DNA of 64,000 bases from Ophioceras dolichostomum (lineage: Eukaryota > Ascomycota > Sordariomycetes > Magnaporthales > Ophioceraceae). The position numbers were made by a program, and so were the translations under genes. This document shows positions 1 through 10,186 of this stretch, piece by piece. Positions within the stretch are counted from its first letter, which is position 1. Every line of letters starts with the position of its first letter. The notes beneath the pieces were generated by a model. It saw nothing but the letters and a program-made list of their open reading frames with translations, did not search any database and was not told where the DNA came from. Where the stretch lies: assembly GCA_003049485.1 (NCBI GenBank), contig PYST01000012.1, positions 66,682 through 130,681 on the forward strand, given 5' to 3'.

Positions 1-993
1 TGGCCAGCAATTGTGAGATAGTTGCAGGATTTCATCGCTCTCTTTCCTGCTGTCCACACAGAGTAAATGTAAGATATGTGAAGAATACGCCTTTGGGTCC
101 TCCAAGCGGTTTGACGAGAGAAAGAACATCTGCCTGGGAAAGGGGCAAGTTAGGGCGTAGTTGTACCGACCTCCGTTGGGTCACTCACTCAGTGCAGGTC
201 AAGCCCACCTCCCAAAACTGAACATGCTTCAATAGCTCGAACTCAAGTGCATCATCGACGCCTCGAGCACAGGTAGTCCCAAGTCTGTTCCTCGACGGTC
301 TCGTCCGAGCCCCAACCCGAGATGATAAATCGGGCTCCTCCAGTTGCTAGCAAATCCCAATACTGGAACTTATCTCATTTACCTGCCATGAGTTGTTAGC
401 TTTCGCAGTGACTATGGAGCCCCTTTCCTATTCCAACGACCATAGCGAGGCAGTCTCTCATCTCTCTATGAGGAAAATGGCGGTGGCGACATGTCGGACG
501 CTGAGCTTTCATCGATGGCAGCATGGCTTCTGGGTTTTTGTGCATGTACAGAGCGCGGGGGATGATCAATAGATGGCTTCCCTCATAGTATGTGTCCATT
601 CCTTAGGTACGAATGCTTTCTCTCATTTTCCCTCTCTCTCACATGGATACGAGACTCAACTAGTATGCGAACATTCTCTTGATTGCTGCGGCATCTGAAG
701 CCCAACAGTACACTGTCACTTGTTATCCCATGAACGTCGACCTTGCCTAACTCCTGTCATTCTACCGGTGGATTAGGAGTTAGTGTGGAATAGCTTCACT
801 CCTACCCCTTTTCTCTTAACCGTTAACATTCGTCCAAGGGTTTTCGTCGGTCCCTTCTCCTTTCTCAACTTAGTTATAAGCTTAGGAGCCCCTTTGCCAG
901 GCTTTGCAACCGTCAACGAAGGCATACGGCGCTGGGTACTACTACCGACCCCTTGCTCCTCGGGACTCACAGTCCCTGAACGCTTTGCCCACC
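1..993. other. Upstream region of the GT17 gene, no gene recognised
   Basis: I see no convincing gene here. A 67-codon ATG frame on the minus strand (396–599) resembles nothing I recognise and has no supporting splice or promoter context. The part closest to the glycosyltransferase start is presumably its promoter and 5' leader and holds a perfect 9-bp inverted repeat (listed separately). Sequence left of the window could continue a gene I cannot see. Confidence 0.5.
747..783. repeat. 9-bp perfect inverted repeat upstream of the GT17 gene
   Basis: CTAACTCCT at 747–755 is mirrored exactly by AGGAGTTAG at 775–783, with a 19-nt spacer. It lies about 210 bp before the ATG at 994, so it could be a dimeric factor site or a hairpin in the leader. 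It could also be chance. Confidence 0.4.
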
Positions 994-2332
994 ATGGGCC
1001 TACCGATGACCAACCATGGGATCAAGTATCTCGCAGTGGCAAGCTTCCTCGTCTTCGTGTGGTTCGTCTGGAGGCTAGGACTCCACCACGAGGTACAAGA
1101 GAAGATCGTCGGACACATACACACGAAACCGCCCACGACGATAGGATCAGTCGTGCCGCAACAAGGCCTCTCGCACTCATCGTCCAACCCCGACGGCAGC
1201 CACAGGGACGTCCTGGACGAGGCCGCAGCGACGCAGTACTGCTCCAACTTCCGCCTGAAGCCGTTCCCGCGCGACAGGGTGAAGCAGCGCAAGATCTACG
1301 ACCTCCTGCTCATCAACACGGAGCTCGAGATGCTGGAGCAGCGGATGGGCCAGATGGCGTCGGGCGTCGACTACTTCGTCATCCTCGAGTCGGACCGGAC
1401 CTTCACCGACCACCCGAAGCCCCTCTACGTCCAGGAGTCGTGGAGCCGGTTCGGGCTGTACCACCCGCAGATGATCCGGCGGACGATGGACCTCACGACG
1501 GGCGACTTCAAGAACACGTGGGAGCGCGAGGGCGCCAGCCGCAACGCGATGTACAGCCAGGTGGTCCCCCTCCTATCGGGCGAGCAGGCCGCGTCCAGGG
1601 ACGACGTCCTGCTGGTCTCGGACGTCGACGAGATGTTCAAGCCGGAGACGCTCAAGCTGCTGCGCAACTGCGAGGTGCCCGACAAGGTGACGGCGCACTC
1701 CAAGATGTTCTACTACTCGTACCAGTGGCGGCTCGAGGACTCGTGGATGCACCCGCAGGCGACCGTCTACAAGGGGGGCGAGGTGAACGAGACCATCCTC
1801 CCCGACGTGCTGCGGCACCACACGGACCAGCACTTCGTGGTGGCGGACGGCGGCTGGCACTGCAGCTACTGCTTCCCCACCGTCGAGGAGTTCGTGCAGA
1901 AGATCACCAGCTTTTCGCACACGGAGCTCAACGTCCCTGAGTTTAAGGACCCGGAGAAGATCGTCTTCAGAGTGCGCAACGGCCATGATCTGTAAGTCTC
2001 CGCAGTCCAAACACCGCCCCCCCCTTTTTCTATCTAGCATTCTTAAAGAAATCCAACCTATTCTTTACACCTTTTCCACTCCCGCCACCAACCAACCAAT
2101 CAACCCCCTCAAATGCCTTATCGCCCTTCGTCAGCAGACAAATCTAACCTCCGGACTTCCTTCTCGCCTAACCAGTTTCGAGCGTGGACTTGCCACCCGA
2201 GTCGAAGCCAACCGGGACGCTCCCGACTTCCTCCTGGCCAACGCCGACAGGTTCGCCTACATGCTCGACCGCGATCCGCCGAACGGGAATTTCCGAGATT
2301 ACACCCCGAAGTCTTCGTCCTCCTCAACGTAA
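994..2332 (+). CDS. GT17-family N-acetylglucosaminyltransferase-like protein
   Basis: Two exons, 994–1991 and 2176–2332, give 384 residues. The intron runs from GTAAGT to CCAG and joins CT|T (Leu). The ATG at 994 sits in a strong context (CCCACCATGG); the frame stays open further upstream but without an ATG. Residues about 11–30 form one hydrophobic helix after a short tail, the type II topology of Golgi glycosyltransferases. The lumenal part matches family GT17, known for the beta-1,4-mannosyl-glycoprotein GlcNAc transferase (GnT-III) fold. It shows a VDYFVILESDRTF block, a DVDE (DxD-like metal/nucleotide-sugar motif) at about 210–213, and GGWHCSYCF near the C-terminus. Family membership is secure. 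The acceptor is not, because filamentous fungi make mainly high-mannose N-glycans. It is convergent with the next gene. Confidence 0.85.
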
Positions 2333-3387
2333 AGCCGTCCCCTGTCCCTCGGAGAGTGAGATTAGGGGCGAGGGATGCAAGGGTTTAAACCGAAGCTTAA
2401 TGTCCTTTTTGTGTACGCCGTTGATCTCTGAGTTCGCTTCTCTGTTGTCAAGGTACAGACAGGCCATACCACATCTTATGCTATTCAGAGCAATTTCTTT
2501 TCCTTAGTCGATTCTGTATAACTTGGTTGATCTTCACTGATTTTACAGCTTTTCTAATCTCGGGCTGGGAGGTCTTCATTCGGGTTACTTGCGGCTGGCT
2601 GGGTTGGTTTATCATTTGGATATGGTCATTGGGCACCATGGAGGTCAAATAAAATGGGCCTTGTACTATATACTCGAATTCAACTACACCTATATCATAT
2701 TGTCATGCAGAAGATTCGCTTGCTGGCTTTCTTTCCTGGGTGTGTTGTTGACTTGGCATGCTTGTCTCGGTAGGGTAGTTTCTTTCTTTCCCTCTTATGG
2801 CGGTTTGTCTAGAGCTGGTGCACTTCATGGCCTTTTCATCGGTGTTGGTGAAAGCGCTTCCGTACTACAAGCCGTGAAGTCCTGTGCCATGCACATGACA
2901 TTAGGCAAACCCAGCTCATGAGACATACGATGCGCAAACATTGCGGTGAAAATGCCCGAAACTCACCAACATGCCCCTTAGAGAAGCCCTTGCCCAGGAT
3001 GGGTTGTGATGGCATACCTGGGTTCGTGGCCTGCCTGGCATAGTTGGTAAGGAGGTTTGATGGCCAAGAGTTCCAGACGGCTAAAAATCACGTTTGTCAA
3101 GTGAGACAAATGGGACTGAATGTGTGTTGATCAGATTGGACACACCTTGCGCCAAGGCCCCAAGCCTTCCCTTGCAAGACATCCAAACGTGCATCAAAAA
3201 AATACTGCCACGACGTGCCTGATGATATCAACCCACACTGTAAACTCCTGGCCCTATGCAAGTGTGCCGTTCGTTCCGTCGTATTCCGTATGCTCCCTAA
3301 AAGAAAAGAAAAAGACGAGAATGCCGCCCAGTCCCAGCACCGGCCGTCTGCGCTTCAGTACCTAGGTAGGTAACCAAAAGCATCCTC
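2333..3387. other. Convergent intergenic region between GT17 and UBP1-like genes
   Basis: This holds the 3' ends of two converging genes. I see no ATG-started frame that looks real; a 110-codon frame at 2589–2921 starts at TTG only. A copy of the dispersed TACCTAGGTA motif lies at 3358–3373, just outside the UBP1-like stop codon. T-rich and AT-rich patches are compatible with polyadenylation. Confidence 0.5.
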
Positions 3388-6039
3388 TCATGCACTTCCA
3401 AGACGAATTGGGCCCGAACTATCCGTTGTAACAGCAGCAGCAGCCTGAGCATGCTTGCCGTCATGAAGGTCGGGGTGCTGCTGCTGCTCTTCTAGAATTA
3501 GGGACGGCGTCGCTTTTGAGGGGGTTGTGTCATCCGGCTCTTGTTGTTCAAAGTCGAAGCAGCTGTCACCCCCGTCATCAGACGGGAGAGGCGTCGATAA
3601 TGCCTGTCGCAGCAGAGACTCAGAAGAGTCATCATCGTACTCAACAGAGTCGTCGACGAGCGTGAGCGTTGGTGAGAGTGGAGGTTCGTTCTCCTCCTCC
3701 GGTACAGCATCTGTCGTCGATGATAATGGCGGCTCTTCCGCGGCAGTAGTGGCGACGTGACCAGGACCAGACAGGGACAGCGACCGGCTGTTCGGATCAT
3801 GCTGAGCATCCGCCGCCGCCTCCGCTTGGTCCGATGCCAGGACAGGGACAGGGTCGACGCAGTCGTAGAAGAGCATGAAAACGCCGCCTTGGGAGAGCAC
3901 TGATTCCTCGGTGACCTTGGTAACATTCTGGTCGCTGAGTCTCCACCATTGCGACTCCTCTTCCGCTTCCTCTTGGTCTCGTTCTTCTTCGGGTTCTTCC
4001 GCTTCGGCGCTTGATTGCGTCGCGACAGGTGTCTCTTTGGTGGTCTCAGGCAATGTGGTTTTATCCTCTTCTGTGGTGTTTATAGTGGCTGGTGTGGCAC
4101 TATCCGCATCGCTCTTGGTGTCCACGCCTTCGTCGTGATTCTCCGACGCGAGATTCGGAGGCCGAGCATCAACATCTGCATCGGCACCGGTAGCGGCATC
4201 GGTCTGTTCCGACTGCACACTGTCCGCACTTGGCGGCTGCTGCTTGGGCTTCTGACGCGGATGTTTCCTGTAGCAGACGTAGTGGCCGTTCTCGTGGCGC
4301 CCATAGTGGGTAACGACGGCCCTCAGCTCGTAAATCGGCCCGGTGATTTTGGACGGCTGTGAATCTCCGGCCACCATTGACGCTGTCGGGTCGAGCAGCC
4401 ACTGCTCTTCATCTTTAGCTGTGGAGTCCTGGCCTTCCATCTCGTCTGCTGCGTTGTCTTCTGCCCCATAATGGTCCTCGACGTGATTCGCGGTGGGCGC
4501 TAAGCCGCCAGCACTACCCAGACACCATGGGCCGAGGTCCAAGATCATGGGAAATCGCACCGCAGCGAGGTTTTTGAACATCTGGCCCGTGCTCTCGTCG
4601 AAGACAGAGCGATTCATGTGCACCACGAGGCTCTGCGGCGCGCGTGCAATGACGGCCTGCTTCGTCTTGGTTGAGTTCACCTTCTGCGTGATCTTGCACC
4701 TCTTAATGGTTTTGTCGTCGAAATCATCCTCCTCTAGAGCGGCGTCGATTTCCCTGATCCTAGCAAAGGCCTCTGGTACGCCGTCGTCTCCGGATGCGCG
4801 GCTGTGTGCAATCAGCAGGTTGATCAACCGCTGGGCTTTGAGCAGCGTGCACTTGCCACACTCCACGCCGGATATGGGTTCGACTTTGGTGTAGGCATCT
4901 AAGCGTTCGTAGAGATCGTGCACGTTCCGGTCCATGCCCAGGCTCAGCGTGATGCAGTTGAAGGGGATCATGGAAAGCCCCTCGGACCAGCCGCAGGACA
5001 CACAAGCCACGCGCTGGGCAATTAGACCCTCGAGGGGATTGCGAAGGGTTCGGAGATCGGCGGCGGACCTCGAGAGCGCCGTCGACAAGCTGTGGTAGCC
5101 GCTGTCGTCGCTGTGCTGACTGGCAGCAGTACCGTCATCCGCCGTCGACGACGAGGTGGTGGCCGCATCCCCCTCCAGTCCTGGGCTCCTGTGGAGTGAC
5201 TTGGCAGCTCGGCCGATGTCGCGGTCAACCTCATCGAGGAGTTTGGAAAAATACTCCTGCGCGTCCTGCTGCTGCCACGTGCTCATGTTCTTGAGGATTG
5301 CAGGCGTCCACAGCGTGCGGCCGTTGTTGGACGCGTCGTTTAGATCGGCAATAAGTTCACGCAGCGTGCCAGCCGTACGCATCCCATGGGCGCTCGCTGC
5401 TCCAGTCTCGGCGTCCTCACCCTCCTCTAGCGGATCGTCTGTAGAGGCCGTCACCGGTATCCCGCGCAGATACTCTGGTAGCGGCTTGAGCGATGCTAGA
5501 CCTTGAAGAATACTGTTCTGGTAGCACGAGTTGCTGATATTTCCGAGCCCCGCGGGTTGCCCGATGTCGCCCTTGCCGAACGTGAACGAGGAAGCTGGGT
5601 TGAAGCCCGACCCAAATCCAGAGAACCGCCGACCAGCATTCGACATCGACGCCATGATGCCGCCTCCATAGCTACTGGTGTCGATGCCCAGGATTTTTCG
5701 GAGGACCTCGCTTTTGGCGGCATGGCTGGCCGATTGTGCTGCCGGTGGCATCGGGACAGGGAATAGTGGAGGGTACAGCAAGTCGTAGAACGCATACAGC
5801 AAACGCGCAGGAAGGACTGTCACGATCGTGTCCCACAGGAATTGGGCGAGCTGCGGCAGGCGTCGCCTGATGTTCGGCGCCGAGTGGTAGACAGCGGTGG
5901 CGAAGAGGACGAGGAGTGGGACGAGGATACTCGGCTCGCTCAGGCGGTCTAGGATAGAGCCACCATGAAGAGGAGGGTAGGTTCTGGTGACGGTGAGATG
6001 GGGGTTCTGTCTAGACCGCCAGGGCTCGTGCGGGTTCAT
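3388..6039 (-). CDS. Ubiquitin carboxyl-terminal hydrolase, membrane-anchored (UBP1-like)
   Basis: A single 883-codon exon. After about 34 residues there is a hydrophobic segment (about 37–52) and then a basic stretch, suggesting an N-terminal anchor like that of yeast Ubp1 at the ER. The C19 (USP) protease domain follows. The Cys box reads GNISNSCYQNS, with the nucleophile at about C172, where most USPs have GNTCYMNS. QQQDAQEYF lies near 257. Two CxxC pairs (about C346/C349 and C394/C397) form the usual zinc ribbon of the fingers. The His box GRHENGHYVCY puts the catalytic His near 586. The acidic partner motif WRLSDQNVTKV near 699–709 comes after an unusually long, about 100-residue acidic/Thr-rich insert. 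The tail is low-complexity. The role is removal of ubiquitin from substrates at a membrane. It is divergent from ALB1. Confidence 0.9.
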   Translation of the reverse strand: MNPHEPWRSRQNPHLTVTRTYPPLHGGSILDRLSEPSILVPLLVLFATAVYHSAPNIRRRLPQLAQFLWDTIVTVLPARLLYAFYDLLYPPLFPVPMPPAAQSASHAAKSEVLRKILGIDTSSYGGGIMASMSNAGRRFSGFGSGFNPASSFTFGKGDIGQPAGLGNISNSCYQNSILQGLASLKPLPEYLRGIPVTASTDDPLEEGEDAETGAASAHGMRTAGTLRELIADLNDASNNGRTLWTPAILKNMSTWQQQDAQEYFSKLLDEVDRDIGRAAKSLHRSPGLEGDAATTSSSTADDGTAASQHSDDSGYHSLSTALSRSAADLRTLRNPLEGLIAQRVACVSCGWSEGLSMIPFNCITLSLGMDRNVHDLYERLDAYTKVEPISGVECGKCTLLKAQRLINLLIAHSRASGDDGVPEAFARIREIDAALEEDDFDDKTIKRCKITQKVNSTKTKQAVIARAPQSLVVHMNRSVFDESTGQMFKNLAAVRFPMILDLGPWCLGSAGGLAPTANHVEDHYGAEDNAADEMEGQDSTAKDEEQWLLDPTASMVAGDSQPSKITGPIYELRAVVTHYGRHENGHYVCYRKHPRQKPKQQPPSADSVQSEQTDAATGADADVDARPPNLASENHDEGVDTKSDADSATPATINTTEEDKTTLPETTKETPVATQSSAEAEEPEEERDQEEAEEESQWWRLSDQNVTKVTEESVLSQGGVFMLFYDCVDPVPVLASDQAEAAADAQHDPNSRSLSLSGPGHVATTAAEEPPLSSTTDAVPEEENEPPLSPTLTLVDDSVEYDDDSSESLLRQALSTPLPSDDGGDSCFDFEQQEPDDTTPSKATPSLILEEQQQHPDLHDGKHAQAAAAVTTDSSGPIRLGSA

Positions 6040-6821
6040 TCTGGAGGAGGAGAGGGCTGCGATGACGGCTTCGCGTCGAGGGCGCGGGGCGAAGATGAAC
6101 CGAGGAGCTGGAGGAGAGCTGGAGGAGACCCAGGAGAACCACGCTTGTCGGCACGACGAGTGTGCTGGGGGCTAAGGGCATCAGTCTCTCAGTAAATCTC
6201 AGGGAGCTACAGCAGCAACTGGTGATGCATGGGCATTGAGAGAAGCCATGACCAAAAGAGGTGAAAAGCTACAGCCTCTGATCGATGGAATCCGAAAACG
6301 CAGGTACGTAAGGCGAAATGGGGCTTAATCATGGGGCACGCAATGTTGAGTGATGGGCTTTCTTGTTGGCAGCATTGTTACGCGGGTGGGATTGCGAATT
6401 GTCGGCGCCTGATATCTGTACAGTGGGGATAGGATATTCGCTTATCGATCACACGGAGCATCAGCTAGTCATCAGAGCAATTCAACGGCCAAATGCGTCC
6501 AGCCCTGTGCCAGACTTTGCCCCTTCACGACGTCAAATACATGCGGTTACAGTTCAGATGCATGCAGCACAGTAGTGATTCGTTTGTGGGTAAGGTACTA
6601 GGTAGATAGGTGGTCTGAAAGTTTCTTGGAGTCTTACGCTGACGGAGCGAGGGATCAGGTACTCGGCAAGACTGGTTAGGAGGACCGTAAGGAGGGGCTA
6701 GGGAAAATTTTAGCGGTGAATACTGGCAAAAACCCCCCCACCATAAAACTGATTGAAGACTGCTCGCGAGACACGGGACCGTCGTCGTTTACCGACGAAG
6801 CACTTGCGAAGAACTTGAAAT
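6040..6821. promoter_or_regulatory. Bidirectional promoter region between the UBP1-like gene and ALB1
   Basis: This is 782 bp between two start codons on opposite strands, with no credible gene inside. It contains a GGTACTAGGTAG motif copy near 6595–6606 and an AAAATTTT element at 6704–6711 close to the ALB1 start (listed separately). Confidence 0.6.
6704..6711. promoter_or_regulatory. AAAATTTT (RRPE-like) element upstream of ALB1
   Basis: The 8-bp self-complementary AAAATTTT, in context GGGAAAATTTTAG, lies 111 bp before the ALB1 ATG. In budding yeast the rRNA-processing element (RRPE, core AAAATTTT) marks ribosome-biogenesis promoters. The same core lies 94 bp before DHR1 in this window. 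A regulatory function is inferred. Confidence 0.45.
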
Positions 6822-7475
6822 ATGGCCAAGAAAGGTGCCTATCTTAGTTCCCATCTAGAAGAGACTCTCATTCGGCATAAAACCTGACGGCTGACCAATT
6901 TCTAACATATCTGGACAGCTCCATCAAAACATTCCAGAGCCGCGAGGCGCGCAACCTCGCCAGGCATCGACACCGACAAGTCGCTGAAGAACGTCAAGCC
7001 GCCGGAGGAGTCGGTGAACTTCCGGCCCGCGGTCCTGGCCATGCACCACAACGCCGGCGTCACCAAGAAGTCGAAGCAAGGGAGGAAAGCGACGCCGAGC
7101 TCGAGGGCGAGGCGGCGCCAGGAGAAGGGCATGGACCGCGCCGAGGCCGTGATGGAACGGACCGCCAAGAAGATCCAGAAGAGCCGCAACCAGTCCAGGA
7201 TCATTCAGGATAGGAGTAAAGCGTGGGATGAGATCAACTCGCTAGTATCGGGCGCTGCTCCTGGCGCTGGCGCAAAGAAGAAGAAGCAGCAGCAGCAGGA
7301 GGAGGTGGACGAGGAGCAGGAGGCTGTCGACAACTTCTTCCGTACTGATGCGGACGAGGACATGGAGGAAGCGGCTGCTCCTTCTGGGGGCGACACAGTT
7401 ACGTCGACCGAGGCGAATGGTTCTCTCGTGGCGCCGCCGCCTCCTCATGGTGACGACGAAGACGACATATTATGA
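6822..7475 (+). CDS. ALB1: Ribosome biogenesis protein ALB1
   Basis: Exon 1 is only 13 nt (6822–6834: four codons plus one base). An 84-bp intron ends in CTAAC…GGACAG, and exon 2 is 6919–7475; together 189 residues. The join G|CT restores MAKKAPSKHSRAARRATSPG, the hallmark start of the fungal ALB1 family, followed by the conserved DKSLKNVKPPEESVNFRPAV block and AVLAMHHNAGVTKKSK. The middle is very basic (GRKATPSSRARRRQEKG), fitting nucleolar import and rRNA contact. The C-terminal third is acidic with Lys/Gln runs and is probably disordered. Alb1 binds the export factor Arx1 on pre-60S particles and shuttles with them to the cytoplasm. Without the tiny first exon the frame would appear to start inside the protein, with no ATG. 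An RRPE-like site precedes it. Confidence 0.9.
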
Positions 7476-8619
7476 TTTACGCTTTCCGGGCACGCAGCTC
7501 TATTTTACGTGCATTACATAGGTATCTGTCTGGGATTTGCATCGTTTTGTCTCTGTTTATGGCGTTTGTGGCCGTTTACATTTTGCTTGGTTGGGATTCA
7601 ATGTTGGGATCGGCTGTCACGAGTTGCTACGTCCCAAAAGTACCCGCAGAGCTGGTGGGATAGAATTTCGAATGAAAAAGATCATGGCTCATGCCCGACG
7701 CCTCCAGGCAGTGACTGAGAACCACCATTAGCGCCTTCTGCCTGCGGCGGCGGATGACTGTAGTCATGATGGGCACAGGGCTGCATCAAAAAAATTCGGC
7801 GGTGACTCACGGCAGAATGGGTCGTCACCTTTCCGCACAGACCAGCGGGAGTGGGCCCGCCGTTGGCTATAAAATCTTGCCTCCCCTCCCCCCATTTTCC
7901 AAAATCTTTCTTTTCCTCTTTTCTCTCCTCATCCTAGTGCATGGGCTTTAAGCATATCGGTGAAGATTCGTCTGAGATTGCTTTTTTGCTAGTTGAAAAC
8001 TACTCCATGACCACTCCTTGTGGACTCCGGTCTGCTTGGGAATTTTTGGCGCAAAAACAAAAAAGAGGTTTCTTTTTCTCTTTTTCGCACCCACAACCAA
8101 CTCTTCTCTCTATCATTGCGCTACGGTCCCTGGTGGGCTGTCGTGAAGATGGACTGCGGGAACCAGGTCAATAGTTGCATCGGCAGAGAGGGCTGGGAAC
8201 GTTGCGCCTGTCGCCCGGATGGCGGGTTGTTCGCGTATTCGGGACAAATGTGCATAGCATGGGACGCGTGAATCTGGTCGGCGCCGATGAAGGAGTCGCC
8301 GCCCGCTGGTTGGGAGAGCCTTGCTCTCTATCTGCCTGATAGTGTCGTTTGACCATTGCTCTGTTCCAACCAACGTAATGGATGCGGCGAGGCGCTAATG
8401 AAGGCAAAATGCCTACTGTGATAGCCAGGCAGCGCTCGTCTTCGCCTTCAACTATCCCGTCGTCCTGATCTGGGTCGGGGCAGGTCACATGTTCTCGTTC
8501 TGACTGAATTCCAATGGGTGCTCAGGTGGACGTGTCGTTTTTCCCCGCCTCAGCACAACAGCGATCCTCGCCCATGATGCCGGCTGGGCCAATTTCCTAG
8601 CAACTTCAATGCATTTCCC
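7476..8619. other. Intergenic region between ALB1 and PAN5
   Basis: I recognise no gene. A TATAAAA box at 7868–7874 is followed by a C/T-rich run and then by an ATG frame of 77 codons (7941–8174) of unknown nature. This might be a promoter of an unannotated short transcript or a distal part of the PAN5 promoter. A T-rich tract, presumably the ALB1 3' UTR, lies near 7500–7560. Confidence 0.4.
7868..7874 (+). promoter_or_regulatory. TATAAAA box with downstream pyrimidine tract
   Basis: TATAAAA at 7868–7874 is followed by a CT-rich stretch (about 7880–7935), the layout of a fungal core promoter. No convincing gene begins immediately downstream; the nearest recognised start is PAN5 at 8620. Its target is unknown. 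Confidence 0.35.
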
Positions 8620-9908
8620 ATGACGCTTCTCTTCAGAACCACACGTGCTGCTAGGGCTGAATGGAGGCTGTGTGGCGGCCCCATTTCAGCATTTCGCCGC
8701 CATTACCACGCGGACCTGATGAAGGGGAATGATAAAGAGCAGATCCACATCATCGGACCCGGCCACCTCGGCCAGTTCATCGCTCACGGGTTGGGGGAGA
8801 AATGCAATCCGTCCAGCGTGACGCTTTGTTTTCGTACTCCTTCAACGCTGAGCCAGTTTATCCGCAAAGGATCACGCATCACTATTACGCCCCCCGATCT
8901 CAATCTCGATGGTACCAAAGTGACCCGAAGCGGTTTCAAGGGCACTTACGTTGGCTCCGAGCTCGCCGACCCAGCGCAAAGAGATATTACGAATGCCATT
9001 GTAGCTACTAAGGCGTACGATGTCGTTGCGGCTCTCAGGATGATTGAGCACCGGGTTTCGGACGGGGCCAGGATCGTCTTGCTACAGAACGGAATGGGTA
9101 TGTGTGTACCTACCAACCTAGCTCGTGTGTGCTTCGCACACGTGGTGCTAACTTTCCTTGGTCGGTAGGCGTCATGAATGAGATCGACGCAGCCGGGCTT
9201 TTCACTGGCCTGACGTCTAAGCCGTCCTACTACCAAGGGATATGCACCCATGGAATCAGAAGTCTCCCGACAGGTAAAAAATTTGAGATTCTTCACGCGG
9301 GTCGGGGGAGCTTCGTGATCGGTCAAGCGCGACACCAAAGCGAAGCGGCGAGACTTGAGGATGTCTACCTTGGCAGGGCGCTTCTTCTAGCCGATTCGCT
9401 CGCTTGCACATTCGTCTCCGCGGCGGCGCTACAGCTCGCGCAGCTGGAGAAACTCGTGGTAAATGCTGTGATCAACCCGATCACTGCCTTGTATCGAGTC
9501 AAGAACGGGAAAATCTTGGACCCTTCCCGGCCTCAAAGCTTGAAATTCCTGTTCGACCATCTCTTGGGAGAGGCCGGAGCGGTCGCGCGAGCACTGCAGG
9601 AGGAGGATGGTGACGGCACAACAGACGCCGCTACCAGGCTGTCGGACAAGAGCCTGGAAAGCCAGGTTGTTGCCGTCGCGGAAGCAACGTCCAACAACGT
9701 TAGCTCAATGTTGAGGGACGTTATGAAGGTTCAAGCCAGAAATGAGGTTAAATTTATCAATGGATTCATTGCAGACCAGGGACGGCGACTGGGCATTAAG
9801 ACACCGGCAAACGATGAGGTGGTCAGGCGCCTGACTATGATCAAGGCGATACCCTGGGATTCGACTTCTGATGCTCTTGGATTTACAGGGAAACAATGGG
9901 AAGAGTGA
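8620..9908 (+). CDS. PAN5: 2-dehydropantoate 2-reductase (ketopantoate reductase)
   Basis: Exons 8620–9097 and 9169–9908 encode 405 residues. The 71-bp intron has a GTATGT donor, a GCTAAC branch site and a TAG acceptor, and splices ATG G|GC GTC into NGMGVMNE. The enzyme reduces ketopantoate to pantoate with NADPH in pantothenate/CoA synthesis. Visible marks are the Rossmann glycine motif GPGHLG at 46–51, the conserved LLQNGMG block near 154–160, and KLVVNAVINPITAL with the catalytic Lys at about 254 and Asn at 258. The first 38 residues are rich in Arg and Ala with no acidic residue before Glu14, so mitochondrial import is plausible. Length exceeds the bacterial enzyme (about 300) because of that leader and a short insert near 300. 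It is convergent with PAC3. The symbol follows the yeast homologue. Confidence 0.88.
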
Positions 9909-10186
9909 GAGGGATCGATCACCTGCGGACAACGTCTACCTAGTCATCGACAATGAAAACAGCATGTGGCGTGAGGCCGCCTTTCTCTCCAAGGGAAGTG
10001 TCTATTCTCCTTTCGCGCTGACAATGGTGGAGCTGCTTTATCTGGTTGCTCAGAAATAGAGCTATATGATAGCCTTGTCTGTGAATTGTGGTACGCCACT
10101 TGCTGCCGTGTTACAACTGCGTGAGTGACGAGCCCGCTAGTCGGCTGCACCCGAGCTTTGAATAGATGGAGATATGATTGCCCGCC

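Noticed and set aside
396..599. 67-codon minus-strand frame near the left edge
   Set aside because: Has an ATG, but no recognisable content or context.
783..1940. 385-codon open frame on the plus strand overlapping the GT17 gene
   Set aside because: It lies in another frame of the GT17 exon, begins at a non-ATG codon and reads as Arg/Pro-rich shadow sequence of GC-rich coding DNA.
2589..2921. 110-codon hydrophobic frame after the GT17 gene
   Set aside because: Begins at TTG; an ATG occurs only well inside, and the sequence resembles no known membrane protein.
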